Positions 8,696 to 18,790 of a stretch of 64,000 nucleotides of DNA are shown here, piece by piece; position 1 is the stretch's first letter, and each line of letters starts with the position of its first letter. Made by a program: the position numbers and the translations under genes. The DNA lies in assembly GCF_022808915.1 (NCBI RefSeq), contig NZ_JAKZFS010000001.1, positions 310,001-374,000 of the forward strand, given 5' to 3'. This DNA comes from Fundidesulfovibrio terrae (GTDB taxonomy: Bacteria; Desulfobacterota; Desulfovibrionia; Desulfovibrionales; Desulfovibrionaceae). The notes below the pieces were generated by a model that was given only the letters and a program-made list of their open reading frames with translations, ran no database searches and was not told where the DNA came from.

Positions 8696-9244
8696 TGCTT
8701 CGCCCTCAGTCTCTAGGGTAAGATGCTATCGAAATATACAATTGAGAACCGCATTGATTTTGTTGAATGATGCTGGCTTGGGGATTTTTGGAAAAAATAC
8801 CATATTTGTAAGGCGTGTCAATTGTTATATTGAAAATGTGAAGCACAAGAGGGTGTGGATTATTTTTATGGTGGTTTGTTGCGTGATAAATCGTAATGCT
8901 AATTGGGTGTTGCGTGTGTTCTGTTGGAGAGTTCGACATTTTTTGTAGTTAAAAATAATCACGCAAGTGCAAGCAACATATTTTGTTGCTTGACTGGAGA
9001 GGGCGAGGTGGCTTTCATTAAGGGGACCGTTTGGCGGCAGGGTGAAGCGACGCGTCGGGTAGAGGACTTTCGGAAGGAGCAGGCGGTCATGGCCTGGCCT
9101 CCCTGTATTCTTACCCGTGGAGGGCAGGCGGGAAACAGCCGGACCGGGTGCCGAGGCGAATGGAGCCAGATTCGCAGCACCCTGCGCGCCGGGAAAACCT
9201 ATTTGCAGGCATGAGGCCGATAGCTCGCAGACGTTAGCAGGAGT
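8696..9244. other. Gene-free gap with an AT-rich core
   Basis: No gene supported. Bases about 8720-8990 are strikingly AT-rich compared with both sides and probably contain the receiver's promoter. A 9-bp perfect hairpin (CAAGCAACA / TGTTGCTTG, 8970-8992, loop TATTT) lies at its right edge. Short frames on both strands (for example 8706-8939 minus) lack ribosome-binding sites. Confidence 0.5.
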
Positions 9245-9279
9245 GGCGAGGCGTCTGGCTCGCAGCCCGACGCCTCGCC
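9245..9279 (-). terminator. Hairpin after purT
   Basis: A perfect 11-bp GC-rich stem (GGCGAGGCGTC / GACGCCTCGCC) with a 13-nt loop begins 12 bases after the purT stop. There is no T-tract, so it may be a weak terminator or a 3' stabilising hairpin. Confidence 0.5.
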
Positions 9280-9290
9280 CGGCGTCGAAT

Positions 9291-10472
9291 CTACAGCGTG
9301 ACCTTGACCAGCGAAGCCGTGCGGATGGCCTTGCTCTTGGCGTCATCAACGTCTTTGCCCAGGGCCAGGGCCACGCCCATGCGCCGCAGGCCGCGCACCT
9401 CCGGCTTGCCGAAGAGGCGGACAGCCGTGTCCGGCTCGGCCAGGGCCTCCGGGGTGATCTCGAAACTCGGGGCAGCCGAGTCGCCTTCGGCCAGGATGAC
9501 CCGAGAGGCGGCTGGACCGTACTGGCGGATGTCCGGGACGGGCAGGCCGAGAATGGCCCGGACATGCAGGGCGAATTCGGACAGATCCTGGGAAATGAGG
9601 GTGACCATGCCGGTGTCGTGGGGCCGGGGCGACACCTCGGAGAACAGCACCTGGTCGCCGGCGACGAACAGCTCCACGCCGAAGATGCCCCGCCCGCCCA
9701 GGGCGGCGGTGACGGCTTCCGCCATGCGCTGGGCCTCGGCCAGGGCCTTGTCGCTCATGGGGTGGGGCTGCCAGGATTCGCGGTAGTCCCCTTTCTCCTG
9801 CCGATGGCCGATGGGCTGGCAGAAGCTCGTGCCCCCGGCGTGCCGGACGGTCAGGAGGGTGATCTCGTAGTCGAACTCCACGAACCCCTCCACGATGACC
9901 CGTCCGGCCCCGGCCCGCCCTGCGGTCTGGGCGTAGTCCCAGGATGCTTCCGCCTCGGAAGCGTTACGGGCCACGCTTTGCCCCTTGCCCGAAGAGGACA
10001 TGACCGGCTTGACCACGCAGGGGAAGCCCACGGCCTGGCAGGCGGCCAAAAATTCATCCTTCGTGTCGGCGAAACGGTAGGGCGAGGTCTTAAGGCCCAG
10101 TTCTTCGGCGGCCAGGCGGCGGATGCCCTCGCGGTCCATGGTCAGCCGGGCGGCCCTGGCCGTGGGGACGACCGTGACTCCCTCGGCCTCGAGGGCCATC
10201 AGTTCCTCGGTGGCGATGGCTTCGATCTCCGGCACGACGAAGTCGGGCTTTTCCGTTTCGATGATGCGGCGCAGGGCGGCGGCGTCGAGCATGCTCACCA
10301 CATGCGAGCGATGGGCGACTTGCATGGCCGGCGCGTTGGGGTAACGGTCAACGGCGATGACCTCGACGCCCAGGCGCTGGGCCTCGATGGCCACCTCCTT
10401 GCCGAGTTCGCCCGAGCCGAGCAACAGGAGCTTGGTGGCCGACGAAGTGAGGGGCGTGCCGATGATCGCCAT
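9291..10472 (-). CDS. purT: Formate-dependent phosphoribosylglycinamide formyltransferase (GAR transformylase 2)
   Basis: 393 residues, matching the usual 392. An ATP-grasp enzyme that makes formyl-GAR from GAR, formate and ATP in the third step of purine synthesis. The N-terminal dinucleotide-like fold ([17 protein letters not shown]), the ATP-grasp core ([14 protein letters not shown]) and the metal-binding stretch [16 protein letters not shown] are all visible. Start at ATG 10472 with an ideal AAGGAGG; the frame runs further upstream but without homology. Use of formate instead of formyl-tetrahydrofolate suits an anaerobe in which formate is abundant. Monocistronic. Confidence 0.95.
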   Translation of the reverse strand: MAIIGTPLTSSATKLLLLGSGELGKEVAIEAQRLGVEVIAVDRYPNAPAMQVAHRSHVVSMLDAAALRRIIETEKPDFVVPEIEAIATEELMALEAEGVTVVPTARAARLTMDREGIRRLAAEELGLKTSPYRFADTKDEFLAACQAVGFPCVVKPVMSSSGKGQSVARNASEAEASWDYAQTAGRAGAGRVIVEGFVEFDYEITLLTVRHAGGTSFCQPIGHRQEKGDYRESWQPHPMSDKALAEAQRMAEAVTAALGGRGIFGVELFVAGDQVLFSEVSPRPHDTGMVTLISQDLSEFALHVRAILGLPVPDIRQYGPAASRVILAEGDSAAPSFEITPEALAEPDTAVRLFGKPEVRGLRRMGVALALGKDVDDAKSKAIRTASLVKVTL

Positions 10473-10639
10473 GAAGACCTCCTTGGCGGGTGAATAAAGG
10501 GAATTCGGGTGACTACCGGGAAGTGGCTGCAAGGACAAGCCTGAGAAGGGGGGTGCGTGCCGGATTCGTCCTTCAAGGTGCCGTCGGATCAGGGCCCGGT
10601 CCCGGCCGGGCTTACGGATGCGGGGGCGCCAAGGCCCCC

Positions 10640-10888
10640 TCAGTGTGCGGGAGTTTCGACCTTGAGCGTCGCCACGGCGCTCTCCCACTCTTCGGGGGGG
10701 CACTTGGTCTGCTCGATGATTTCGAAGAATTCTCCGGGACGAAGCCGCAAGAGCTCGCTTTCAGGGTGGTGCCGCCGGAGCCAGGTCGGCGCTTCCCGGG
10801 CTTCTTCCTCGGAGTCGGCGGTAAAAAACATCACTGGGATTCTGATGCCTTCATTGCCGCAGCGATAAAGGAGGTAGGACTTGGCCAT
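10640..10888 (-). CDS. Small hypothetical protein
   Basis: 82 residues from ATG 10888 behind GGGAG. Begins [29 protein letters not shown]-like and is acidic (many Glu), with single cysteines at C10 and near residue 67. No signal peptide, membrane segment or family I can name. Pattern (short, acidic, single domain) suggests a cytoplasmic protein. Between purT and the Lys-rich 49-residue protein; all three are on the same strand but with gaps over 130 bases, so co-transcription is uncertain. Confidence 0.6.
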   Translation of the reverse strand: MAKSYLLYRCGNEGIRIPVMFFTADSEEEAREAPTWLRRHHPESELLRLRPGEFFEIIEQTKCPPEEWESAVATLKVETPAH

Positions 10889-11029
10889 AATGAACTCCCT
10901 CGAGGAATTGAGAACGGCATGCGTCCAAGGCGCGTTGGGACGAAATAAGGAACGCCCTTCCATTCCTACCCGTAAGCGGGCTGTCCAAGAAGGGCGGCAA
11001 GGCGAAAAAACGTCGCAGCTTCTCCGGGG

Positions 11030-11179
11030 TCACTGCTTCGGGGGCTGGGGCTGTTCCTGGTCGTCTTCGGGAGCGGCGGCCTTCTTGTCCAGCTTGCGCT
11101 GTTTCTTTTCTTCTTTTTTCTTGTTCTTGGCAGCCTCTTTGGCCCGTTTTTCAAATGAATAGTTCGGTTTTTTAGCCAC
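11030..11179 (-). CDS. 49-residue Lys-rich conserved small protein
   Basis: A short gene starting with GTG 11179 after GAGGATGATCC. The product begins VAKKPNYSFEKRAKEAAKNK, then a Lys/Glu block (KKKEEKKQRKLDKK) and an acidic, Pro/Gln-rich tail ending in PQPPKQ. The MAKKPNY(S/K)FE start followed by an alternating-charge helix is a recurrent small protein in many proteobacteria, of unknown role. It is very basic in the middle and could bind nucleic acid, but that is inference only. Codon usage is normal for the window, which supports that it is translated. Confidence 0.65.
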   Translation of the reverse strand: MAKKPNYSFEKRAKEAAKNKKKEEKKQRKLDKKAAAPEDDQEQPQPPKQ

Positions 11180-11475
11180 GGATCATCCTCGTATGGGGTG
11201 TTGGAAGTGGCCGGCTTGATCTCAGGAGAGCAGGCCGGGGCAGCGAAAAATCAGCGAGCATCCCGATGCTCATTGTCCCAGGGATCGAGTCGAATACGTT
11301 CACGAGCCTGCCCGGCTCGTCGCCTTCGAGGGGCGCTGGGGGATCTCACGACTCAGGGGACCCTCCCTGTATACTACACTCCAGTACGCGAATCCGCACC
11401 ATCCCACAAGTCGAGATTCTTCGTGGTCCCGCACCGAGGGGCCGGGCGGTTTGCCGTTCCCGGCGAACCGGAGCT

Positions 11476-14397
11476 TCAGGCCCGCGTCCGGGGCGTCACC
11501 CGGCCCAAGGCCTGCAGGAGCGCATCGAGCTCCACGGGCTTGGAGAGGTAGTCGTCCATCCCGGCGCTCAGGAGCCTTTCCCGGTCGCCGGACATGGCAT
11601 TGGCGGTCAGGGCGATGATATGGACACCCGGGTCGAGGGATGAGCCCTCCCCGGAGCGAATCAGCCGCGTGGCCTGGGTCCCGTCCATGCCGGGCATCTG
11701 CACGTCCATCAGGACGCAGTCGAAGCGCTGCCGCGCCAGGATCTTGAGCGCCTCCTCGCCGCTGCCAGCGCAGACCACCGCGTGTCCCCGCTTTCCCAGC
11801 AGCCGCTCCATGGCCTTCTGGTTGATGGCCTCGTCTTCGACCAGGAGGATGTTCAGGGGCGATGACGGCTCCGCGGCGGTGGGGCCAGCCGTTTCCGCCT
11901 GGGGAGGCGCCTCGTCGGGCAGGCTCCCCTGCGCGGGCGCGCCTGCCAGGATGGAGAAGTGCATGGAAGTTCCGACGCCCACGGCGCTTTCGACCCGCAC
12001 CTCGCCGCCCATGAGTTCCACCAGGCGCTTGACGATGGAGAGCCCGAGTCCCGTGCCCTGGTACTTGCGCGCCAGCGACCCGTCGATCTGGGTGAAGGGC
12101 TTGAACAGGTCGGCGAGCCGGTCCTGGGGGATGCCGATCCCTGTGTCGGAAACGCGAAAAAAGAGCCGGACTTGGCCTTGGAGGGCCTCCCCTCCGGCCT
12201 GCACCCGGACGTCCACGCGCCCTTTTTCCGTGAATTTGATGGCGTTTCCGATGAGGTTGAAAAGCACCTGCCTGATGCGGGCGGCGTCGGCCAGAACGGT
12301 GCGCGGCACGTCCGGGGCGATCTCGAAGCCCAGGGCGATGCCTTTTTCGTCGAGCTGCTCCTTGAAGATGCCGGACATCAGGCGGAGCAGGTCCGGCAGG
12401 GAGAACGGCCTGGCCACGATGTCCAGTTTTCCCGCCTCGACCTTGGACAGGTCGAGGATGTCGTTGATCAGGTTCAGGAGATTCTTCAGGGCGGCCAGCC
12501 CCGTGCCGACGTATTCCTGCTGTTCCCGGTCGAGGGGGGTGGTGCGCAGGAGCTGCAGCATCCCGAAGATCCCGTTCATGGGCGTTCTGATCTCGTGACT
12601 CATGTTGGCCAGGAATTCCGATTTGGCGTGGTTGGCGGCGTCGGCCTGGTCCTTGGCCTGGCGCAGCTCTTCCTGGGCGGCGCGCAGGGCGCTCACGTCC
12701 ATGAGGCATTCGATGTAGCCCCATATCTCGCCGTGTTCATCGAGGATGGGTGCGGAATAGGCCATGAAGGCACGCCCCAGAAGCGCCTCCTCCGAGGGCA
12801 GGGACGGCCTGGCGGTGATGGCCTGCCTGCTCTCCTCTTGGGTCAGGGGACAATGGGGACAGGCGGCGGGGAGGTTGTGGAACACCTGGTGGCATTTGCG
12901 GCCCACCACCTCTTCACGGGTCAGGCCCACGGCCGTGAGCATCTTGTCGCAGACGTCCACCACTGTGAAGTCCTTGTCGATGACGTGGATGTAGCCGGGG
13001 ATGGCCTCGAACATGGCCCGCAGCCTGTCGTGGAGGTGGTTGAGCTCGGCGGTGCGGCTTTCGACACGCAGCTCCAGGGTGCGGTTGTGCTCGGCGATGA
13101 TGTCGTTCTTGGCCTGGAGCTCTCCGAAAGAAGCCTTGAGCTGGGAGGCCATGCTCCCGAAAGCCTGGGCCAGGCGCTTGATCTCCCGGCTGTTGGGGGT
13201 CGGCATCTCCAGATCCCAGCGGCCCTTGGACAGCCCCTGGGCCGCCTTCGCCAGCCGCTCCACCGGCCGGGTCAGCCTGGCCGCCATGATCACGCCCGCC
13301 GATGCGGCCAGGAGCGCAGCGACGATGACCATCAGGATCGTCTGCCGGGTGTTGGCGTCGATGCGCCCCATGAAGTCGCTTTCCGGCGCCACGGCCACGA
13401 TAAGCCAGTCGATGCCCTTGCCGTCGGTGAAGGGAGTGGCCTGGAGAAACTGCCGCCGTCCGTCCAGGTCGAATTCCAGGGTCAGTTCCTTGTCGATGGC
13501 GGCGAGCCCGCCGGGTTGGGCTTCCAGGCTGCGCGCGGCGGCCTCGATGCGCGGCAGACCGGACTGCGTGGCCTTGAGCCGGGTGGTCACGCCGTCTTTC
13601 TCGGAAAACAATCCGGAGGACGGCGTGGCGGCGGCCGCCAGGAGTTCGCCGGAACGTTCCACCAGGAACACTTCCCCGGACCGGCCCACGGTGATGGTGC
13701 GCAGGAGGAGGTGGATGTTGGTCAGGGCGTAATCCACGCCGAACACCCCGAGCAGCGCGCCCCGGGCGCCGAAGACGGGAAGCGAGGCGGTCAGGGTGAG
13801 GTCCTTGAGGACGAAATGGCGGTAGACCCCGCTCCACACCGGGCCGTTCGCCTGTGCGCCTGACTTGTACCAGGGGCGGGTCCTGGGATCGAAGTTCTTG
13901 AAGGCGGCCCGGAATTCCAGGGGATCGCCCACCGGCGATGCGCCGTGGTAGACGGACGCGCCTCCGGTGTCGGCCCCGGCGTGGATGACCTCCACGTCTC
14001 CGCCCGGGGAGCGCCGGGCGCCGTAGAATTCGCCGTCGGGCGCGCCGAAGAAGGAGTAGGCGATGAGCGGGTGCGTGGCCACCACGCCGTAGAAGTAGCG
14101 GCTTCGGTTCACGGGGTCGCCGAGGTCCAGGATGCCCGAGGCCAGGGCCTGGGCGTTGATGGCGTTGATCTGGTGGGGGACGGCCAGAAAACGGGTCAGG
14201 TGCTCCTCGACGCGTCTCAGCACCTCGGTGCGCAGCTGTCCGGCCACGTCGCGCACGGCCATTCGGCCGTTGTCCAGGGTAAACCAGCCGATCAGCCCGG
14301 AGCAGACCAGGATCAGGAGCACGAAAGGCAGTGTCAGCGCCAGTCGCAGCGGCACGGTACGATCATGCCCCCGCGCGGGTGGCTCGGCGTGGTCCAT
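11476..14397 (-). CDS. Membrane hybrid sensor histidine kinase (Cache-HAMP-PAS-HK-REC)
   Basis: 973 residues from ATG 14397 with AAGGGG upstream. Order: TM helix about 16-38; large periplasmic Cache-type sensor (contains DPRTRPWYKSG, typical of dCache_1) to about 345; TM about 355-375; HAMP; coiled coil; PAS domain with a Cys cluster (KCHQVFHNLPAACPHCP); HisKA with H601 (NMSHEIRTP); HATPase with N, G1 and G2 boxes (NLIGNAIKF, DTGIGIP, GTGLGLS); receiver with D898 (VLMDVQMPG). The last motif, YLSKPVELDALLQALG, leaves no room for HPt, so phosphate must pass to an external partner. It probably senses a small periplasmic ligand. Stands alone; no response regulator adjoins it. Confidence 0.92.
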   Translation of the reverse strand: MDHAEPPARGHDRTVPLRLALTLPFVLLILVCSGLIGWFTLDNGRMAVRDVAGQLRTEVLRRVEEHLTRFLAVPHQINAINAQALASGILDLGDPVNRSRYFYGVVATHPLIAYSFFGAPDGEFYGARRSPGGDVEVIHAGADTGGASVYHGASPVGDPLEFRAAFKNFDPRTRPWYKSGAQANGPVWSGVYRHFVLKDLTLTASLPVFGARGALLGVFGVDYALTNIHLLLRTITVGRSGEVFLVERSGELLAAAATPSSGLFSEKDGVTTRLKATQSGLPRIEAAARSLEAQPGGLAAIDKELTLEFDLDGRRQFLQATPFTDGKGIDWLIVAVAPESDFMGRIDANTRQTILMVIVAALLAASAGVIMAARLTRPVERLAKAAQGLSKGRWDLEMPTPNSREIKRLAQAFGSMASQLKASFGELQAKNDIIAEHNRTLELRVESRTAELNHLHDRLRAMFEAIPGYIHVIDKDFTVVDVCDKMLTAVGLTREEVVGRKCHQVFHNLPAACPHCPLTQEESRQAITARPSLPSEEALLGRAFMAYSAPILDEHGEIWGYIECLMDVSALRAAQEELRQAKDQADAANHAKSEFLANMSHEIRTPMNGIFGMLQLLRTTPLDREQQEYVGTGLAALKNLLNLINDILDLSKVEAGKLDIVARPFSLPDLLRLMSGIFKEQLDEKGIALGFEIAPDVPRTVLADAARIRQVLFNLIGNAIKFTEKGRVDVRVQAGGEALQGQVRLFFRVSDTGIGIPQDRLADLFKPFTQIDGSLARKYQGTGLGLSIVKRLVELMGGEVRVESAVGVGTSMHFSILAGAPAQGSLPDEAPPQAETAGPTAAEPSSPLNILLVEDEAINQKAMERLLGKRGHAVVCAGSGEEALKILARQRFDCVLMDVQMPGMDGTQATRLIRSGEGSSLDPGVHIIALTANAMSGDRERLLSAGMDDYLSKPVELDALLQALGRVTPRTRA

Positions 14398-14682
14398 GCG
14401 AACCCCTTGGAGAGACATTTCGGCGGCTCGAGGGAGCCCCCACCCACGGAGGGAGGATGCCACATCCTTTTGCATCCGAATGTATGATTTTGCAAGGCAA
14501 CTGGACAAGTAAGCAGGAAAAATCAGCAGGATACCTCCCGGCCGCGATTTGGCCCTGGCGCAAAAGGACGGTGGCGGGCGAGAAATAGGGAATTCCCCAT
14601 GGGCTTCGGTGCGGTCTTATGCAATCTTCCGGGGGCTCGCCCCGCCCGGGCGCGGGAAAACGCTTTTCTCTCGAGGCATCGC

Positions 14683-15630
14683 GTGAAAAACGGCGGAACC
14701 AAGGGTCCGTTCAACTACAACATCGAATTGCTCCGGCTGCTTGCCGCCTTCGGCATAGTGTTGTTCCACGGCGGGGAGAACGTCGCTGGCCGCCTGGTCG
14801 GCTACGGCGGACTCGTGGTCTTTACTGTTCTGCTGGTGCTGTTTCTGCCCAAGCCGGATGCCCGGGGAAGCTGGCAAGCGGTTCAGGCCCGATTCGTCAG
14901 GCTTCTCGTCCCGTGGGCGGCCTGGAGCCTCATATACGGGCTGGTGAACATGCTCCGGGGCTGGGCGCCCATTGCCCGCACCGGGCTCTTCCCCTTCGGC
15001 ATCCTGGCGGGGCCGGAGGCGCACTTGTGGTTTCTGCCGTTCGCCTTCCTGGTCACCTGCGCCGTGCTGCTGGCCGAGGCTTGGTTGCCCCTCGGGGAGA
15101 GGGGCGCGGGAATTTCGGGACGGTTCCGGATCCATTGGGCAGCCGTCCTGTGGGCGGTCGCGGCTTTGGCGGGCTTGGCCGTCCTGGTCCGGTGGAGGAT
15201 GTCGGGGGCGACGGATGGGTTCCCGGCCCCCGTGGGGCAGTGGGCCCACGATGCGCCGGCGGTGTTTGCCGGCCTGTTCTTCCGGTACGAGGAGTCCCCC
15301 CTGTCGCGGTGGATATTTGTGCTCCTGTTCGCTGCCGTCTCGGCGTACGCTGTCTCGATCGGCGATTCAGGGGTTGGGATACCCTATCTGTCCGGGACGC
15401 TCTTCCTCATGGCTTTCATCACTGCGCCGGACTTCGCCGATGCCCGCATTCGCGCCTATTCGGCCTGCGCCCTCGGGGTGTATCTCGTGCATCCCCTCTT
15501 CTACATGGGGGCGCGGAAGGTGTTCGGCCAGATCGATTTCCTCTCCGCGAGCGCGACGTTCTGCGTTTCGCTCGCGGCGGTGTACTGGGCCAGGAAGGTC
15601 GAAGTCCTGCCTGTGAAGAAAATCATCTAG
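14683..15630 (+). CDS. Membrane acyltransferase, acyltransferase-3 family
   Basis: About 315 residues, very hydrophobic with around ten membrane helices. Opens with YNIELLRLLAAFGIVLFHGG, the family signature with the conserved Arg/His region used to acylate sugars of lipopolysaccharide, peptidoglycan or exopolysaccharide at the membrane. Start taken at GTG 14683 behind GAGG; an upstream in-frame ATG at 14599 would add a Pro/Arg-rich stretch without homology. No polysaccharide genes are near, so the acceptor is unknown. Ends at a shared bidirectional terminator with hom. Confidence 0.8.
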   Translation: MKNGGTKGPFNYNIELLRLLAAFGIVLFHGGENVAGRLVGYGGLVVFTVLLVLFLPKPDARGSWQAVQARFVRLLVPWAAWSLIYGLVNMLRGWAPIARTGLFPFGILAGPEAHLWFLPFAFLVTCAVLLAEAWLPLGERGAGISGRFRIHWAAVLWAVAALAGLAVLVRWRMSGATDGFPAPVGQWAHDAPAVFAGLFFRYEESPLSRWIFVLLFAAVSAYAVSIGDSGVGIPYLSGTLFLMAFITAPDFADARIRAYSACALGVYLVHPLFYMGARKVFGQIDFLSASATFCVSLAAVYWARKVEVLPVKKII

Positions 15631-15720
15631 CCTTGCCCGGACGGCCGTCCGCTCCCGAAGGGGCCCGCCTCCCGGACCGGAGCGCGGTTCCACTGCAAGC
15701 GCCTGCGCCCTGACGCAAAC

Positions 15721-15763
15721 AAAAAGCGAGGATGTCCGGAAGGACATCCCCGCTTCGTTTTTC
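15721..15763. terminator. Bidirectional terminator between acyltransferase and hom
   Basis: Stem AAGCG plus GGATGTCC against GGACATCC plus CGCTT with one internal mismatch and a GGAA loop, flanked by AAAAA on the left and TTTTT on the right, so it can stop transcripts from either side. Confidence 0.85.
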
Positions 15764-15783
15764 CGGGCATGGCCGCTCGTGCG

Positions 15784-17085
15784 CTACAGCACCCGCATGT
15801 GCATGGGCTCGGCCTTGACGAAGGGGAAGGCCCTGATCGTCGCCAGGGCCGCCTCCACGTCACGCTGACGGGCGGTGTGGGTCATGACCACGATGGGCAC
15901 GATGGATTCGTCCTGGGTGTCCGGGTCCACCTTCTGCACCACCTGGTAGATGGATATCCCGGCGTCGCCCAGGGCCTTGGCGATGGCTGCCAGCACGCCC
16001 GGCTTGTCCTCCACGGTGAAGCGGAAGTAGCGGCGGCTGGCTTCCTCGTCGTGGGGCAGGATGTCCGCCGGGGGCAGGATTTTCTCGGGGAAGCCGGTGT
16101 TGTTGGGGGCCGAGCCGTCGCGGGCCAGGGCCATGATGTCGGCCAGCACCGCGCTGCCGGTGGCGCGTCCGCCCGCGCCCTGGCCGTAGAGCATCACCGC
16201 GCCCACGGCGTCGCCCACCACGCGCACGGCGTTGAAGGCTCCGTTGACCTGGGCCAGCAGGTAGCTCTTGGACAGGAGCATGGGATGCACGGCGGCCATG
16301 ACCTTCCCGTTCACCGCCTTGGTCTGCCCGATGAGCTTCACCTCGCAGCCGAACTCCCGGGCGTAGGCGATGTCCAGGGGGGTGATGCGGGTGATGCCGG
16401 TGACGGGCAGGGCGCTCAAGGGGAAGTCCTGCCCGTAGGCCAGGCGGATGAGCAGGATGAGCTTGTGGGCCGCGTCGATGCCCTCCACGTCGAAGGTGGG
16501 GTCGGCCTCGGCGAATCCCTTCTTCTGCGCCTTCTTGAGGGCCTCGGCGTAGGACAGGCCCTTCTTGGTCATGCGCGAGAGGATGAAGTTGGAGGTGCCG
16601 TTCAAGATGCCGGTCACCGCCAGGATGCGGTTGCCCGCCAGGGACTCCTTCAAGGTCTGCACGATGGGGATGCCGCCGCAGACGCTGGCCTCGTAGTAGA
16701 GGCCCACGCCCTTCTGCGCGGCCAGAGCGAAGAGCTCCTCGCCTTTTTCGGCCAGCAGGTGCTTGTTGGCTGTGACCACGTGCTTGCCCGCCGCCAGGGC
16801 CAGGCGGATGAGGTCGTAGGCCTTGGAGAGCCCGCCCATGAGCTCGACGACGATGTCCACGTCCTCGGCGGCGGCCAGCTCGAGAGGATCGGCCACGACG
16901 CGCGCCCTTTCGGGCACGGGGACGGGCCGGGCCTTGGAGGCGTCGCGCACGGCCACGGCCACCACCTGCACGGGGCGTCCCAGCCGGCGCTCTATCCAGT
17001 CGGCGCTGTCCGCCAGGATGGAGGCCAGGCCCTGGCCCACGGTGCCGAATCCGGCCAGGCCCAGGCGCACGGGCCGGGCGATCAC
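15784..17085 (-). CDS. hom: Homoserine dehydrogenase
   Basis: 433 residues. Reduces aspartate semialdehyde to homoserine with NAD(P)H, the branch leading to threonine and methionine. The N-terminal Rossmann motif is [25 protein letters not shown] and [11 protein letters not shown] follow, with [17 protein letters not shown] as the substrate-binding core. A C-terminal ACT domain ([20 protein letters not shown]) indicates feedback control by threonine. The GTG start at 17085 overlaps the alaC stop as GTGA, implying translational coupling of the two genes. Length and domain order fit the monofunctional bacterial enzyme. Confidence 0.95.
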   Translation of the reverse strand: MIARPVRLGLAGFGTVGQGLASILADSADWIERRLGRPVQVVAVAVRDASKARPVPVPERARVVADPLELAAAEDVDIVVELMGGLSKAYDLIRLALAAGKHVVTANKHLLAEKGEELFALAAQKGVGLYYEASVCGGIPIVQTLKESLAGNRILAVTGILNGTSNFILSRMTKKGLSYAEALKKAQKKGFAEADPTFDVEGIDAAHKLILLIRLAYGQDFPLSALPVTGITRITPLDIAYAREFGCEVKLIGQTKAVNGKVMAAVHPMLLSKSYLLAQVNGAFNAVRVVGDAVGAVMLYGQGAGGRATGSAVLADIMALARDGSAPNNTGFPEKILPPADILPHDEEASRRYFRFTVEDKPGVLAAIAKALGDAGISIYQVVQKVDPDTQDESIVPIVVMTHTARQRDVEAALATIRAFPFVKAEPMHMRVL

Positions 17086-18260
17086 GCTCCCCCCGACAGG
17101 GCTTTCTTGATGCCGCGCATGGCCTGGTTGATGCGGTGGCGGTTCTCCACCAGGGCGAAGCGCACGTGGTCGTCGCCGAAGTGGCCGAAGCCAAGGCCGG
17201 GCGACACGGCCACGTGGCCTTCCTTGAGCAGGTGCTTGGCGAACTCCACCGAGCCCATCTTGCGGAACTCCTCGGGGATCTGGGCCCAGACGAACATGGT
17301 GGCCTTGGGCGGGGGCACGTCCCATCCGGCGCGGTGCAGGCCTTCGATGAGGGCGTCGCGGCGGTCGCGGTAGACGTCGCAGATCTCCTGCACGCACTCC
17401 TGCGGGCCGTTCAGGGCCACCGCGGCGGCGATCTGGATGGGCTGGAAGATGCCGTAGTCCAGGTAGCTCTTGATTCGCGTCAAGGCGTAGACCATCTCCT
17501 TGTTGCCGCAGCAGAAGCCCACGCGCCAGCCGGCCATGGAGTAGCTCTTGGAGAGCGAGAAGAACTCCACGCCCACGTCCTTGGCGCCCCTGGCCTGCAG
17601 GAAGCTCGGGGCCTTGTAGCCGTCGAAGCACAGGTCGGCGTAGGCGAAGTCGTGGATGACCAGCATGTCGTGCTCTTTGCAGAAGTCCACGATCTTCTCG
17701 AAGAAATCGAGCTCCACCACTTCGGCGGTGGGGTTCTGCGGGTAGCTGATGATCAGCAGCTTCGGCTGGGGCCAGGTCTGCTTGGTGGCCGAGAGCAGGT
17801 CGTCGAAGAAGTCGCGTCCCTTGCCCAGGGGGATGCGGCGCACGTCCGCGCCGGAGATCACCGAGGCGTAGGGGTGGATGGGGTAGGCCGGGTCCGTGGC
17901 GAAGACCACGTCGCCGGGCTGGAGCATGACCAGGGCCAGGTGGGCCAGGCCTTCCTTGGCGCCCATGGTGACGCAGACCTCGGAGTCGGCGTCGAGCTCC
18001 ACGCCGAAGCGGCGCAGGTACCAGTTGGCCATGGCCAGGCGCAGGCCCGGGATGCCCTTGGATGCCGAGTACCTGTGGTTGGTTGCCTTCTGGGATGCCT
18101 CGAGGAGCTTGTCCACGATGTGCTGCGGGGTTGCGAGGTCGGGGTTGCCCATGCCCAGGTCGACGATGTCCACCCCCTGGCGGCGCATCTGCATTTTGAG
18201 TTCGTTGACCACGGCGAAGACATACGGAGGCAGGCGCTCCATGCGCGCGAACTTGTGCAT
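17082..18260 (-). CDS. alaC: Class I aminotransferase, AlaC-like (alanine-forming)
   Basis: 392 residues. PLP-dependent fold-type I aminotransferase; [44 protein letters not shown] (PLP Lys in SLSK) and the C-terminal [12 protein letters not shown] closely match E. coli AlaC, which makes alanine from pyruvate and glutamate. Start ATG 18260 after AAGGAG with a 9-nt spacer. Paired with hom in many Desulfovibrio-type genomes; the purpose of that pairing is not obvious from known pathways, and a role with another 2-oxo acid of the aspartate family is possible. Promoter should lie in the 278-bp gap shared with tRNA-Ser. Confidence 0.88.
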   Translation of the reverse strand: MHKFARMERLPPYVFAVVNELKMQMRRQGVDIVDLGMGNPDLATPQHIVDKLLEASQKATNHRYSASKGIPGLRLAMANWYLRRFGVELDADSEVCVTMGAKEGLAHLALVMLQPGDVVFATDPAYPIHPYASVISGADVRRIPLGKGRDFFDDLLSATKQTWPQPKLLIISYPQNPTAEVVELDFFEKIVDFCKEHDMLVIHDFAYADLCFDGYKAPSFLQARGAKDVGVEFFSLSKSYSMAGWRVGFCCGNKEMVYALTRIKSYLDYGIFQPIQIAAAVALNGPQECVQEICDVYRDRRDALIEGLHRAGWDVPPPKATMFVWAQIPEEFRKMGSVEFAKHLLKEGHVAVSPGLGFGHFGDDHVRFALVENRHRINQAMRGIKKALSGGA

Positions 18261-18538
18261 CGCAAACGGCTCCTTCAGATATTTGTGAATGCCGGGAATG
18301 TAGCGGGGGCCGGGCCCGGTGTCAAAGGTGCAGATGGGCCGGGGAGCAAGGTGGCGCAAGGGAAAATGTGATTCCGGTGAGGTTTGAAGCGTCTCCTGTA
18401 AAGGCGGAAAGCGGTCCGGAAAGCGGAACGCCGGCGGCGGCGGGCTTGGCCGCCGGTCCATCCTCCCGTCCATTGTGACGGTGCGGGCATTTTGGTCCTT
18501 GACCACGGCGTGTCTTGCAACTATGAACGATGGTTCGC

Positions 18539-18633
<95 letters not shown>

Positions 18634-18644
18634 TTTTGACTGTT

Positions 18645-18676
18645 AAAACCCCGGCTGGGTGACTGGCCGGGGTTTT
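18645..18676 (+). terminator. Terminator after tRNA-Ser
   Basis: Perfect 11-bp stem AAAACCCCGGC / GCCGGGGTTTT with a 10-nt loop, ending in TTTT. Confidence 0.85.
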
Positions 18677-18790
18677 CTCGTGTTTATCGGTTCAGGCTTC
18701 AGGAAACAGCCTCGGGAAGAGCACTTCCGCCGAATCCACCGTGACCCGCAGGTACACCGGCCCCTTGGGCGGGATTCAAAAGGGCGGGCC

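Noticed and set aside
8706-8939. 77-codon minus-strand frame in AT-rich gap
   Set aside because: No ribosome-binding site or recognisable family; product composition follows base composition.
15769-17373. 534-codon plus-strand open frame across hom and alaC
   Set aside because: High GC gives long antisense frames; the minus strand encodes two clearly recognisable enzymes and this frame has no family resemblance.
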